Shown: positions 1-18,425, numbered from the stretch's first letter. The stretch is DNA of 64,000 nucleotides from Certhia americana (GCA_018697195.1 JAGMWU010000028.1:5580405-5644404), one strand, 5' to 3'. Translations and numbers: made by a program. Notes: a model not told the origin generated them from the sequence alone.

Positions 1-360
1 TCTCAGGGTGGGATCTCAGTGGGATCCAGGCAGGGGCTGGTGGGATCAAGGCTGGATCGAGTTTAGGAGTTGGTGGGATTAAGGTAGGACCAATGTGGGG
101 GTTAGTGGGATTAAATAGGATTGAGGGAAGGGCTGGTTGGTTCAAGGCAGGGGCTGGTGGGATCCAGATTAGGAGCTGGTAAGATCCAGAAAAACATTGG
201 TAGGATCATGGTGGGGTGAGAGTGGGATCAAGACAGCTACTGGTGTGACCAAGGTAGGATCACAGTAGGGGCTGTTGGGATCAAGGCAGGGATTTGTGGG
301 ATCAAGGTGAGAGTTGGTGCAATTGAGGTGGGATCACGGCAGGATCCAGACAAGGACTGC
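1..360. repeat. degenerate minisatellite in PSMA5 intron
   Basis: A loosely repeated unit of roughly 20-30 bp built around GGTGGGATCAAGG / GTAGGATC fills the left edge of the window. Copies differ by many substitutions and indels, so the array is old. It lies in the intron before the first PSMA5 exon seen here. Short open frames on the minus strand in this stretch are by-products of the repeat. Confidence 0.7.
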
Positions 361-803
361 CAGGAGCCCCTGAGATTTGTCCCTGTGCTTGTGGCCCTGG
401 TGACATTGACGTAGGTGTCCTGCAATCCTGGGGTGGAACTTGCTGCCTGGGACTCTGGGGAGAAAAGAGCTTATGGAAAGCCAAGTGCCCAAGCCAGAGC
501 TGCAGTGGGATTTGTACTGATGTGAGAAATTCTCTCACCCTTTAAACTCTTTTTTCCCCTCTGGCAGAGGAGAATTCCCGGAGCCTTTTACACTCATCAG
601 GCTCCACAAACTGCTTTTGCTTGAAGGATGTGCAGCAGCCTCACTGGGCTCTCATGGGAATTACCTTCCCCATTTCCTACTTCAGGGAATAAACTTTAAA
701 ATCCACCATGCAAAGCCAGAGTGGGTTTGTGTGTGGGTGACACAATTGAATCCAAACCAACACTTCTGTAACTAAGTCAGAACGAGCATTGATGTTTGCA
801 TGA

Positions 804-7627
<6,824 letters not shown>

Positions 7628-7801
7628 AAGAGGGAGAGACCCCCAAAAGCTCCAACCCCTGCCCCGACCAAAGGAACTGGTCCAGTTCACCCAGCTCCTG
7701 GGACTTCCCTCCCCACAGCACCTGTATCTGCTGCTCCTGCCAACTCCAGAGGTTTTTTACCATTTCTGGACAGAACTGAGCTTTGCTCGAGGAGGGAATG
7801 A

Positions 7802-7807
7802 AATAAA
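7802..7807 (+). terminator. PSMA5: PSMA5 polyadenylation signal AATAAA
   Basis: Canonical AATAAA 175 bp after the PSMA5 stop codon, followed by a T-rich stretch. This gives a 3' UTR of roughly 190-200 nt. Confidence 0.85.
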
Positions 7808-7829
7808 TCATTTTGTTACTCTCATTGGG

Positions 7830-9045
7830 CTCCTCAGCAGGGGGGGGAAAGGTGGGAAGGCAGGGATTTGGATCTGAAACTGGGGGTGGATTGGGACAGC
7901 AGCTGTGCCAAGGGCACTGCCAGGTCTGCTACAGCAGCGAGTCTCCCTCTCGTGGTGCTGTCCATGGAGAAATCCAGGTGTCATTCTACACTTCTGAGTA
8001 AAATTTAGAGTTTTTAATCTGTTCATAGCGTTCCTCCCTCCTTCAGTGTTTTTTTTTTTTAATCTGTAAAAGAATCCCTGGAGCTTCTTCCATGCAAAGA
8101 AATCTACAATCAGCCATGGGGTTTGTGTTTTCTTCTGGTAGGGCTTGAAAAAAATCCATAATAACTGATAGATCAAAGCCCACCAAGCAGAAACAGGGAT
8201 AATGGGCTGGGACAGCCCCTCAACACTAAAATCCTGCAGGTACTACTGAGTTTTGACAGTTAACCCTATTTTTCACCACAAAATTCCTGCTTGATCCACT
8301 TAGATTTTTGTTCTCCAGCAAAAATCTCTCTCTTTGTCCCCAGTACGGTGTCTGGGAAACAAAAATGGATATGATAAGGGAATAAATTAAGATTAAAAGA
8401 GTTATTTTCCTATAAAATCATGGTTATAGGAAAAGCCTGGAGGAAATCAAATTCCAGGATCAATTACAATTTTAAATTACAATTTCAGGATAAATTACAA
8501 TATCACCCTGAACCAAGCAGCATTGGCTATTGTGGAGGAGCTGGATATAGCTGGGACAGGAGTTATCCTGGGAAATAGGGACATTTTCCCCAACATAATG
8601 CTGAAATGAGGAGCTGGGTTTCATCAGCTGGCAAAGATCTCCCCCCACCTCCAGCCTCTGCCTTTTCCAGAAGGAAGAATGCCTGTCCTGTTGGTTTTCC
8701 CCTCTCTTGCCTTTGCCAGATGGATTCAGGAAGGGAAGCAAGGTCTGGAAATCAGTCCTTGGATAAACTCAGTTTCAGCTCAGCACAGCCCAGCGCCCTC
8801 CTCCTGGAATTCCTGCGAGCATCTCCTCTTCCAGAGCTGTTCAAAGGGAGCAGACTGGAGCTGGAGCCAACACCTGTCCCTGCAGGTAGAATCAAATTAT
8901 TGCTTGATGGACTTTTATCCTGTGGGAAGACATTCCTTGGAGCCTGCTGTGGCTCAGTTGTGGAGCGCTGTGCCCACCTCACCCCACAGCCCGTGTGGGG
9001 GGGCTGTGGGACGGGACCTGACCTGAGCACCAGGACACGGCCTGA
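7830..9045. other. intergenic, no gene seen
   Basis: Downstream of the PSMA5 poly(A) signal. Contains AT-rich sequence and a short poly-T run near 8047, with no exon-like open frame and no recognised repeat. Confidence 0.6.
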
Positions 9046-9049
9046 GGCG

Positions 9050-9525
9050 GGATTGGGGCTGGGAATGGGAATGGGGCTGGGAATGGGAATGGGACTGGGA
9101 ATGGGACTGGGGCTGGGAATGGGGCTGGGAATGGGACTGGGAATGGGGCTGGGAATGGGAATAGGACTGGGGCTGGGACTGGGACTGGGAATGGGGCTGG
9201 GACTGGGAATGGGGCTGGGACTGGGACTGGGAATGGGACTGGGGCTGGGACTGGGACTGGGAATGGGACTGGGAATGGGACTGGGGCTGGGGCTGGGACT
9301 GGGACTGGGAATGGGACTGGGACTGGGAATGGGAATGCGGCTGGGACTGGGGCTGGGAATGGGACTGGGAATGGGGCTGGGACTGGGAATGGGGCTGGGA
9401 CTGGGAATGGGACTGGGGCTGGGAATGGGACTGGGGCTGGGAATGGGAATAGGGCTGGGACTGGGGTTGGGGCTGGGGCTGGGAATGGCAATGGGAATAG
9501 CAATGGGAATGGCAATGGGGCTGGG
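9050..9525 (+). repeat. G-rich hexanucleotide array (GGGAAT/GGGACT/GGGGCT)
   Basis: About 75-80 tandem hexamers of three interleaved types on the + strand, with a few variants (GGCAAT, GGAATAG) at the right end. Each unit starts with GGG or GGGG, so the array satisfies the G3+N3 quadruplex pattern essentially without interruption. Both strands stay open for over 300 codons purely because the period is divisible by three; these frames (Gly-Leu-Gly-Met type and Pro-Ser-Pro-Ile type) are artefacts. Confidence 0.95.
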
Positions 9526-9529
9526 GCCT

Positions 9530-9935
9530 CCCAGGGCCGCGCTTTGTCCCGGTCCATCATCCCAGCGCTCCTTTCCCTCGCTCCGGCCGGAGCGCTCTGC
9601 CGGTGTCCCACGACACCAACCCCGCCGCTTCCCGCACAAACGCCCCCCGGCCCCCGACGGCTTCGGCCAATCAAAAAATCGCTTCGGCGCTCGCCGCCAA
9701 TCAGCGGCTGTCGCTGGGTAGATTAGAGACCGGTGTTGGGGCGGGGCGGGTTCACACGCGTCGTGCGAGCGCTGCCGGCCAGTCACAGGAGGAGTTGGAC
9801 GGTGATTGACAAAGGAGAGAACCAATCAGAGCTGAGAGGCAGCGCAGGTGGGGAGGAGGCGTGGCCGTATTCTGAGCGACAGCCCTTCCAGCCAATCGAA
9901 ACCGCTCTGGCCGGGACAGCAGGACACGCCCTCCG
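9530..9935 (+). promoter_or_regulatory. CpG island with four CCAAT boxes, orphan promoter
   Basis: CpG-dense stretch with CCAAT boxes at 9667-9671, 9697-9701, 9822-9826 and 9892-9896, all on the + strand, and a GC box (GGGCGGGGCGGG) at about 9739-9750. No TATA box. This is the make-up of a housekeeping-type promoter. In mammals SORT1 starts about 1 kb beyond the 3' end of PSMA5 in the same direction, so this is the place and orientation for a SORT1 promoter; that assignment is inference. No signal-peptide exon of sortilin type could be read downstream, where repeats begin at once. Confidence 0.6.
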
Positions 9936-9939
9936 ACAG

Positions 9940-10235
9940 ACGGACAGAGACAGACAGACAGAGAGACTGACAGAGAGACATCCCCTCCGCATCCCCCGGG
10001 ATGGACAGACAGACAGACAGAGAAACACCCCCTCTGCATCCCTCGGGATGGACAGACAGACAGACAGACAGAGAAACACCCCCTCTGCATCCCCGGGATG
10101 GACAGACAGACAGAGAGACAGAGAGACATCCCCTCCGCATCCCCCGGGATGGACAGACAGACAGACAGAGAAACATCCCCTCTGCATCCCCGGGATGGAC
10201 AGACAGACACACAGGCAGACAGACATCCCCTCTGA
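9940..10235. repeat. CAGA-rich VNTR, 46-51 bp period
   Basis: GACA/CAGA short repeats interleaved with CCCCTCTGCATCCC. The landmark GGGATGGACAG places ATGG at 10001, 10048, 10098, 10149 and 10195, giving periods of 47, 50, 51 and 46. The number of CAGA units within each copy varies. Confidence 0.92.
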
Positions 10236-10339
10236 ACCACCCAGCCACAGTTTGGGGGTGTTGTCACAGGAAGAGTGGAAGCTTTGCACGTGCCCTGCCT
10301 TAGCCTCAAATTGTGGCAACAGTTAAGTCGATCCACAGG

Positions 10340-10650
10340 TTCTAATGATGGCATATCAGATTTAGAAAAATGAGTAATTTATGAAATGGATGAAGATAAA
10401 AGATTTTAATCATAATTACTACACAGCATAAAACTAAAGAGCTACAAGTAGATTACAGCATAGCAAACAGTGCACCCCTGAGGAGTAACCATGAAGCAGC
10501 ATCCCCACCCACAGGAGAAACTCCCCACATTTCCAGGAGAATGTGCAGAAGGTTTCTGCCTTGTGGGAGTTTGGTGTGGCTTTTCAAGTGAGTGTCTGTC
10601 AGTCATAAATCCAGCTTATCTTGCCAGGTCTCACTTTAACACTGAGATGT
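10340..10650. mobile_element. dispersed repeat, LTR-like, copy 1
   Basis: Shares CACATTTCCA, TTCTGC and the stretch GTGTCTGTCAGTC followed by AAATCCAGCTTAT with 31110-31250, in the same orientation. The left part is A-rich. No coding content. Family not identified; the two-copy similarity is the only direct evidence that it is a mobile element. Confidence 0.5.
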
Positions 10651-11599
10651 TCATTGGCCAGCCCAGTGCTGGCCCCACAGCTCCAGAATAACTCACCACA
10701 GGACAGCTTGTCCTGTTTGGTTAACAAACAGCAGGTCAGCTCTTGTGGGAGGAGAGATGCTCTGCTGCAGCAATGCAGTGGCAGCACGGTCACACCTCGG
10801 TGCTCTGCAGTTTCCTGCTCAGCTCTAGGCTCAGCTCATGCACTTCCAATTCTGCAAAGACCAAAGTGCCCATGTACTCCGTGCACAAAGGTGTGCCAGA
10901 ACAGGAGCAGGTGCTGGGTGTGTCTGTCTCGTAGCAGCATTTCAACAACACACAACTCACATGGGGCAGTGCACCTTCCTCCTCAGCCACACATACTCTC
11001 ACATTTCCCACTCTCACTGAGCCCAGCTGTAAAACTCCTGCATCCAGGACCTGCTGCCATAAGAATAGACTAAGAACAAAATCCCAGGGCTGACCTGCAC
11101 ATTTCCCTTGCAGCTCATTAACCACTGCTGCTCTATAGTTTTCTCCTCAGCAATTGCTTCACATTCAATCTCACACAATCTGAAGGTAAACCAAAGTTTC
11201 CAGTTACAGCTCGCAGAGGGAAATGTGCCAGCACAGAAAGCCTTCTCTGACCTTCCCCTTTACAATTGCTAACTTGCACTCAGACTGCATTCAAGGGGCA
11301 TTCACTGCCTCCTTGAAGTCTGGAAACTGCACACACCTGATGGTCCTGGCACAGTTTCTGTATGAAGGTGTATCAGGATCTTTGGTCACTGCAAGGCTGT
11401 AAGGTGTGTGATGATGCTTATGAGTTGAGGAGTGTGCAGTGGGAAATTAATTTACGGGATATGTGAAAATGATTTATGGGTTGCAAGGGAAAGAAGATTG
11501 CTACTTGATTGTGGTGCAAATACAAGTTTCCACACGTAAAGGGCAAGGTCTGAGCAAGCTTCTTGTCCTGGCACAGTTATCTGTGTGAGAGGGAGCTTT

Positions 11600-12310
11600 T
11601 CTAGACTGAAAGAGGAAGCTTTTTCAGACTACAAGAGTGACAGAATGTGATGGCTATTAGAGCTGAGAAGGAAAGTGCCTGGCACTGGTGTGCTTTGACC
11701 GAAGCAGTGTGCTGGGGTGCTTCAGTAGTGGCACAGGGTTCTGTGTGAGAAATACATGAATATTTTGGATCTGAGAGAGTGAAAGTGTGTGATGGTTGAG
11801 AATGAACCTGCAGAGCGCTGTGCCTGAGTGTGCACCAGCTGCAAGAGGAGTGTGCCTGCCTCTCGACTGCCTTCTGAATCCAACTTATCAATGGCAACAG
11901 GGAAGTCAGTGAAACTTACCTGTGCTGGCACATTTTCCTGTACAAGCCCTAAGTAGAAACAATTTCATTCTGTTTTAGACTCTGAGATTCAGATTATGGT
12001 CTGTGTAGCTGACAGGGAAAGTACAGAGTGCCCTGGGGAGTTTGATGTGGCTTACATGTGGCCAGGAAGGTGCAGAACAGCACTGTCTTTTTCTTCTAGA
12101 GCCTTTTTTATGGGAGCAGCTGCTGGATGTTTGCAAGATGTTGTGGTGTGATTTCATGGTTTACCTCAGAAACCCGGTTCCTCCCCTGAAGATCCCCCCC
12201 AGATGTGGCAATGACCTCTCCTTTCCCCACCCTGACACCCGCTGAGCTCTGTCCACCCTGGAATTCCAGAAGGGTGTGGAGTGACTGCTAGATTCAAAAG
12301 ACATCTCTAT
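11600..12310. repeat. left-arm repeat units, direct copy at 23280-23620
   Basis: The stretch 11540-11860 (from AAGCTTCTTGTCCTGGCAC to AGCTGCAAGAGGAGTGT) reappears in the same orientation at 23270-23590, in addition to inverted copies. A recurring core near 12098-12130 ends in GCAGCTGCTGGATGTTT. The region is therefore a multi-copy array rather than a single fold-back. Confidence 0.65.
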
Positions 12311-12319
12311 CCCTCAGGG

Positions 12320-12610
12320 GGCATTGGGCCACCCAGGTGTCCTTTGTCCCTGCAGACCTCCCCTCCCATACCTGGTTGGTGGCTTCTTCTCTCTTCCCTC
12401 CTCCCCTCCCCCGGGTAAAAAAGACGAGGGACCATGTGGTTGTCAGTTTGTTACAGTAGTTGGGTTACAGAGTTCGGTGACAATTCTGATAGGTTCTGTT
12501 AGTGGACTTGCTGAATTCAGAGGCATGTGTGCCAGAATAAAAACTCTGGATTAAGCCCTCTATCAGAACTGACTCCTTCTTTCACCACTGCCTCAAAGCT
12601 TCTCCATCAG
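12320..12610 (+). mobile_element. LTR-like fragment inserted in left arm
   Basis: Pyrimidine-rich stretch, then AATAAAAACTCTGGATTAAG at about 12536 and a T/C-rich tail, resembling an R-U5 end of a retroviral LTR. It has no partner in the right arm, which fits a later insertion. Confidence 0.5.
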
Positions 12611-13039
12611 AGGAAAACCTGAAGAGCCCTGGCAGGTCTGGACTTGTCTCTATGTGCCCAACTGCAGCATCCAGCTAGAGCCAAAAGTGTCTCTGGGGTA
12701 AAACACCACAGTTGCTGCTATTTGGTTCAGCAGCAAGGCCAGACAAGCCGAGGCACGTTCAGTCTGTGATATTGGAAATTCCAATAGCAAGAGACCTGTG
12801 AGAGTGGAAGAATCAAAGAGACCTGTGAAACTGAATGGTAGCTATATGTGAGGAGGAAGATGCAAAGCCAGCATGTGTTGTGGGCAGTTTAAAGGCTGCT
12901 AGGAGGAGGGGATCATCCAGGTGTTGGAAAGGACGAAACAAGAAAGTCCTATAAATCTGACTATTTAGCCAAAGATGCTAAGAATGCAGAAACTAGAAGA
13001 GACATTGAAATGAAAGTTGTGTTTGTTTGAATGTTTATA

Positions 13040-13510
13040 GAACACCTTTGGCTGAGCAAAGGACTTTCTCTCTTTGTTAGGAATGTAATTTACAAGCAGA
13101 CATCCCAAAAACAGAACAGACCCTTCTTCCCTGGCCCAACAGGAAAGGTCCCCCGATAAGATTTAGAATTAGAAGGTAATAAAACATGGTAATGTAGTGA
13201 TTCCTATAGGATGTATGCAAATGTAGAAAATTCGTACTTGATACTAGATTGGTTGATGAGAAAGTAGAATATTCAACATAGAAAGAGATATAAGTCATTG
13301 GAAAAGAAGAGCTCGCTCTCTTGCTCTTCCTCTCTTCCTCTTCCTCTCTTGCTTTAACTCTTGATTCTCTCCTGCTTCCCTTTTCCTCTCTCCTCTCCTC
13401 TCTCTCTCTTGCTCTCTTTGTTCTCTGTCCTGCTCTGAGCTAACTCTAAGCTGGGCTCTTTCACCCACACCCTATGGAATAAACTTCAAAACTTAATGTC
13501 AGAGATCTCA
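13040..13510 (+). mobile_element. LTR-like fragment inserted in left arm
   Basis: Contains GAGATATAAGTCATTGG (TATA-like) near 13287, a long CTCTCT pyrimidine tract 13310-13430, and GGAATAAACTTC (poly(A) signal) near 13478, in LTR order U3-R-U5 on the + strand. Unmatched in the right arm. Family not named. Confidence 0.55.
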
Positions 13511-14878
13511 CCTGAGTACTGTCCCGACGGTTCTGGCACAGAACTGCTCCCACATCCAGGAGCTCCCTCTGTCCTGACACTTCTCTGTGAGATACAGCTG
13601 ATTGAATACAGCTCTGTGACACGGTGTGTGAAAGTGATAGCCCTGTGAATACTGTTTCCACAGGGAAGAGGGAAGGTCATCGAATGCTTTCTGTCCTGGG
13701 ACATCTCAGTCTGAACTGCAGCTGGAAACACTTTGGTTTAGTGATGGACTCTGTGACATTCAGAAAAAGTGAATCTTTATTAAGTTGAGAAGTTCTGTGT
13801 GAATCCCCAGTGTGTTTGGTCTAGTTCATAGGCTGCAAGGGGGAGACCACTACTGGCTGTTTGTTCTAGGACTTTTTGTATGGGAGCAATTGCTGGATGT
13901 TTTGAAGGTGTTTGTTATCTGTGAGAATGAAAGACTGGGATGATTCACAGATCTTTAGGGAAAGTGCCCATCTGCAGTGAGTACAAGGCAGTTCAACAGG
14001 TGTGAGTTACATGTTGAGCCAACCAAGAGAGTTCTCAGCTGACACTGTTTGTGAACGAGCTTTTTGCTGGACCATTGCAATTTTGTCCTTGGGCTCTGAA
14101 TGTGACTGTACAAATGGCTGAGAAAGATGGTACATGGACTGATCCCGTTTTGTGTAGTTGAAAAGCTGCAAGGAGAACTAGGAGTAATCCAGCAACTGTT
14201 TCTTTCCTAGCACAGGAATTTGTATTGTCCCTTGACTGTGGTGAGGATTAGGGGTTTCAAAAGGAAGCTGAAGTTTCTTCTGAGCTGCATGTTGAATCCT
14301 CTCCTTCCAGTCTCCCATAGAGACCTGCAAATCCACTGCTTAAAAAGAGTTCTAGAACAAAGGAGATGGTGCTGAGCATCCCTTTTCCTCTGCAGACTTA
14401 AACTGTGTGACTCACATTGGTGTTATGCTTTTTATTTCAACTGTGGGCTTCACATTCACTTTGATGGATATCAACAGCACTGTGCAAACACCATGGAGCT
14501 TTCCTTTCTAAGTGTACTACCACATTCTTTTACTCTGGCAGAGCCCAGCTTTGAAACTTACCACATCCAGCAATTCTCATACCTAAAGTCCTAGGAAAAA
14601 AAGTTAACATTTGCTTTCGCTTTCCCCTTGCACCTTACAGATTGTGGCACACACAGGTCTGTATGCTCAGCTCTATGAACACTGAACTTTCAGTCTCACA
14701 GAATCCAGTTACAAACCTGAAAACATCCAGCCGCTGGTCCCACAGAAAAGGTTCTAGAAGAAAGGGGCTGTACTGGAATTCCCCTTTCTTTTGCAACCTA
14801 AAAACTGCACAGCCAACAATAATTCCTCTTCCTTCCCTGCTGCATGCAGGAGCACACGCTGTCAGTCTCCAAGAGCCA

Positions 14879-15039
14879 GGGCCAGGAAAGCGCTTGGCTT
14901 TCTCCTGGGCACCGCCAGCGCTCATCCAAACAACCACACGATGCCGCTGCCGATTCACAAAAGAGGGAAACGCACCCAGCCCAGCTGGAAACCACCCCGA
15001 GGGCACAGAGCCAAGCTGCGGACGTCCCTGCTCTCAAAT
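14879..15039 (+). repeat. near-identical GC-rich core of the inverted repeat, left copy
   Basis: This 160-bp block matches the reverse complement of 21268-21426 with about four differences by hand alignment. Three of the four are consistent with CpG decay in the right copy (ACG/ATG type). Neighbouring arm sequence is clearly more diverged. An open frame on the + strand crosses it (PLPIHKRGKR) and is preserved on the minus strand of the other copy, but the differences change amino acids, so there is no sign of coding constraint. Confidence 0.8.
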
Positions 15040-15969
15040 CTACTGTGCCACCCCAAAAAGATTTCGCTGATCTTCCCCTTCCACGTGCAAGCATTTTCTT
15101 TGCACCACATTCAAATGGCAACACAACTTTATTTCCGCATATAAATTTTTTTCATTTTTGTAGAGTGATGCTACAAACTTGAAAACATTGGGCAAAAGCC
15201 TAGCTCACAAAAGTGTCAGCTGAGAAAGCTCTTGCTGCCTACAATTTGAACTGCACCACTCCCCCTGCTATCTGCACTTGCCTTCTCAATTTTGCCTTCA
15301 TAATCCTTGTGTCTCACAGGATCCGGAACTGAACACCACCCCTGACTGCTCAGATGCTAAAGGCAGCAGGAGAAAAAGCTCAAGAGTTTGGTGTTTGCAT
15401 TCACACTGCAACAGTTCAACAGCTCTAACCAACAGAACCATATACTAGGAAAAGCAATTAATATCATCAATATTACCCAATGTGCGGATCCAAAATTGTT
15501 TTCTTTGCCAAAGAATGGAACTACGAGCCCATCTCAAAAGAAATGGAATTGCCTCCTCCAAAACAGAAAATATCCATGAATTGATCCCATTCAAAGGTGC
15601 CAGGACACTCTTACACTGTTACATTACTTTCCCTGGGCACTCTAACAGATGCACGGCAAGAATGAGGATTGCCCAAAAGCAAGGTACAGCCAAAATTTTC
15701 AGAAGACCACCTCTGACAACTGGAAATGGCATGCCAAATTGAATCTATCAGCAGACCACCTCAGATATGGATACCAACTCCATACAAGTTGGCAGAACGC
15801 TTCCATACCCAACATGCAGGGATAGAAAGTTGATGACCCCTTTTACCTCCACTGGGCAGCTTCTTATCTGAGACACTAGGGTTTCGTGCTTTCCTTCCCA
15901 CACAAAAGCACTGTTGCCCTCATTCAGGAACTTACCAACTGGAAGCTGGATAGCACCTCCAGTGTGAAA

Positions 15970-16260
15970 TATATCTGTGTCACAATACGGCACGAAACGA
16001 ATCGCACACGCACGACACTTTTCTTCAAGCAAGGGCAGAAGAAAGAGGAAGTTTATTGTAAAACTCTGATTTATATATGTTACAAAAGTTGTTCAGTGAT
16101 TGGTCTGACAGGCGGCCACCTCTCAGACCACACTGGTCAAACCAAAGGTCCATCAATTCTCCCTTCCTCTAGAGAGGGATGTAAACAATTGTCGTTTACA
16201 GAGATGTGTGTGGGAACTGACTTAAGGAATTCAAAAACATTAGAAGGTTAAAAAGAAAAC
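15970..16260 (-). mobile_element. LTR, antisense
   Basis: Begins TGTGTCACAATACGGCACG and contains, antisense, a poly(A) signal (TTTATTG at about 16051) and GATTGGTCTGACAGG. The layout fits an avian solo LTR read from right to left. It sits at the inner edge of the left palindrome arm. Confidence 0.6.
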
Positions 16261-16289
16261 ATGCAAAAGCAGGGGCGACATATCTGGGC

Positions 16290-16450
16290 ACTGAGTCATT
16301 TGGCCTTGCCTTACCTTCAGCACCATTGCCTAGCTTTACCCAGCCTACCCCTGCCCTGCCTTCCCTTGCCTGTGTCTCCCTTGCCCTGCCCTGCCTACAA
16401 TTTCCTTGCTTTTCTTTGCTTTTCCTACAGCTCTTTTGCCCTGCCTTGCC
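16290..16450. repeat. TTGCC/CTGCC pyrimidine-skewed array, outer left
   Basis: Irregular pentamer-based repeat (CCTTGCC, CCCTGCC) on the + strand. It mirrors the GGCAA array at 20255-20420 across the palindrome centre. Confidence 0.8.
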
Positions 16451-16617
16451 TTCCATCAGGCAATGCAATGCAATTGGAGTGTAGGCAATTCTAGGGAGAG
16501 GTAAGGAAGACAAGCCCAGTGAGGGGAAAGCAAATGGAATGTTGGCTGAGAGAAGGTTCAGAAGCTGTGGGCAGGGCTGGACATAGGGAGGTAAGTGCAG
16601 CCAGCAGCCATGTCTTG

Positions 16618-16990
16618 TCACATTTCAGCAATCCAGACAGGTTTCCCTCTGCACTTCCAGTTGGCCTTTTTGCATCGTGCCAGCCACTCCCCTGGGGTGC
16701 TACCATCCATGAGCCTGTAGAGTGATGTCCACTTCTCTTGCTCAGCAATAGCCAAAGACAGCTGGACAGCTTTCATCTCTGCAGCCTGACTTGACCCACT
16801 TTGCCCATCGAAAGTTTCCTCGAGTCGCTGAACAGCAGAGACCCTGGTGCACTGGTGGCACATGGACAATGTCCTCCCTAGGCTCCTGCCTGAGTTTCTG
16901 ATGGCTCTCTTCAATCCTCTCTTCCAATTTCTGCATATGCTCAATCAGGTGTGTTTCCACGGCTGAAACTTGTTGGGGCATGGTCAGTAT
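16618..16990 (-). mobile_element. endogenous retrovirus pol fragment, RNase H region, broken
   Basis: On the minus strand a degraded frame shows the hallmarks of the retroviral RNase H domain: an AAEMKAVQL motif, then a Leu-Tyr-(x)-x-Asp stretch, then a Trp-Leu-x-x-Cys-Lys-Lys-x-Asn-Trp motif and a Gly-Lys-Pro-x-Trp end. The acidic residue pattern is incomplete and frames shift around 16850. It is a non-functional remnant inside the palindrome spacer. Confidence 0.65.
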
Positions 16991-16999
16991 TTTCATATG

Positions 17000-18225
17000 T
17001 CTGGAGGTTTTTTTGTCACAGCACCCAGTCTCTTGTTTTCCTCATCCCATTGCAGCCTTGCTAGTAAGGGGGAGAATGCTTTTCTGAGTTGTGTGAGTCC
17101 CAACCACACCAGTGTTGCATATTTGAAAAGGTCTGGACTTTAGTGGCTTAGTCTTTATTTGAGAAGATGATCCCTAGGACAGCCAGTTCTCCCACATGTT
17201 GGATTCCTTGCTCAATGGTTTTCCAAGGGCCTTGTTGCAGGTCACAAGGCCAGAATTCGGATTCAAAATTCAGTATGGCCAAGGATTGCTCACAGGTGAA
17301 AGCAGCCAGGACAGACTAGTCTGGCCAGCCTTGATCTTGCATGGGCTGCCTCTAATCTGCACCTACAACACCAGGATGTTGTGCATGGTTCCTTCCTATG
17401 GGAAAGAACTGTCAGTCTGGTTCCAGAGTCACAGCAAAATGTGGATTGCCTGTCCAAATTTCAGTTCATGCAAGGATTGGTCCCAGACAAAAGCTGCGTC
17501 TGGCAGGATGTGACCTCCCCTGGGCTGTCTCTCATCAGCTCCTGAAACACTGTGGGTCTGTGAAGGCCTTGAGAGTCTTAGGAGAAGCAGACATGGCAAG
17601 GCAAGGCCCAGAAATGGCAGGAGGAAAGAGTATTCAATCCAGGTGGGGAGGGAAGAGTAAAGTAATGCAAGGCAAACACCAATTTGAAAGCAAACCAGTG
17701 GGAGATCCCAAGTCAGAACTACAATTGGTAGGAAAATCAGGATAAAGGCAATAATATAGAAACACTGGCTTAAGCTGCCAGAGTGAGGATACCACCTGAC
17801 ACCCTGCTGGTCAGTGTGGTGGTAGCAGTCTGATGAAATGGTGGCTGCAGTCCTGTTGGAGTGACAGATGTGGTTCTGTTGAAGCAGTGATCCCGTAGAA
17901 GGGTCTGGTCTTTGAAGAGGTGGTTGTGTAGCTCTTGTCCTCTGGGAACCCAATAGGTAAGGCTGCCCATGGTGTTCCAAACCTCAGGTTATATCCAGGA
18001 AGGAATGCTTGGTTCCTCCCGCTGGGTGGAGCATCTCACAATGGGATGATGTAATTTTATGAGTCATGCAAGGGAGACCTTGAGGCTCATTAGCAGAAGA
18101 TAGCCCCTGGAGGGAGTTATCAGGGAGGAGTCATGAAGGAGATAGGGAACACTGCCCCACTTGTTTTAACAGCTTATGAAGGTGGTGATAGAATACATAC
18201 TTTTGGTTGCATCTTACAGTGTAAC
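17000..18225. other. palindrome spacer, probable decayed retroviral sequence
   Basis: No intact frame. A weak GGCAAGGCAAGG patch lies at 17595-17610. The rest has no recognised family, and its position next to the RNase H remnant suggests decayed ERV sequence. Confidence 0.4.
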
Positions 18226-18229
18226 CTAA

Positions 18230-18425
18230 ACCAGCAAGGCAGGGGTTCCAAGGCAAGGCAAGGCAATGAGAGTCCCAGAAGGAGAAGGCAAGGCTGGGCC
18301 TGGGCAAATGTGTAGGGAATTCATGCTGGGGGATGGCTGAGCAAGTCAATGCAAGGTAATGCAGTGGTTGGAAGAGCCAGGAAAAAAGGGCAAGCCAAGG
18401 GAAGGCAAATACCTTGTAATGCTTT
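18230..18425. repeat. GGCAA-type array, inner
   Basis: Purine-rich AGGCAAGGCAAGGCAA sequence on the + strand, immediately left of the long TTGCC array. The strand switch between the two near 18425-18470 lies near the centre of the palindrome. Confidence 0.75.

Noticed and set aside
8606..9825. Open frames of 371 (+) and 357 (-) codons and a 231-codon minus frame
   Set aside because: Created by the six-base repeat, whose period is a multiple of three. Low-complexity Gly-Leu/Pro-Ser products with no family resemblance.
9940..10354. Cys/Val/Ser-rich minus frames and Asp-Arg-Gln-Thr plus frames
   Set aside because: Translations of the CAGA-type VNTR.
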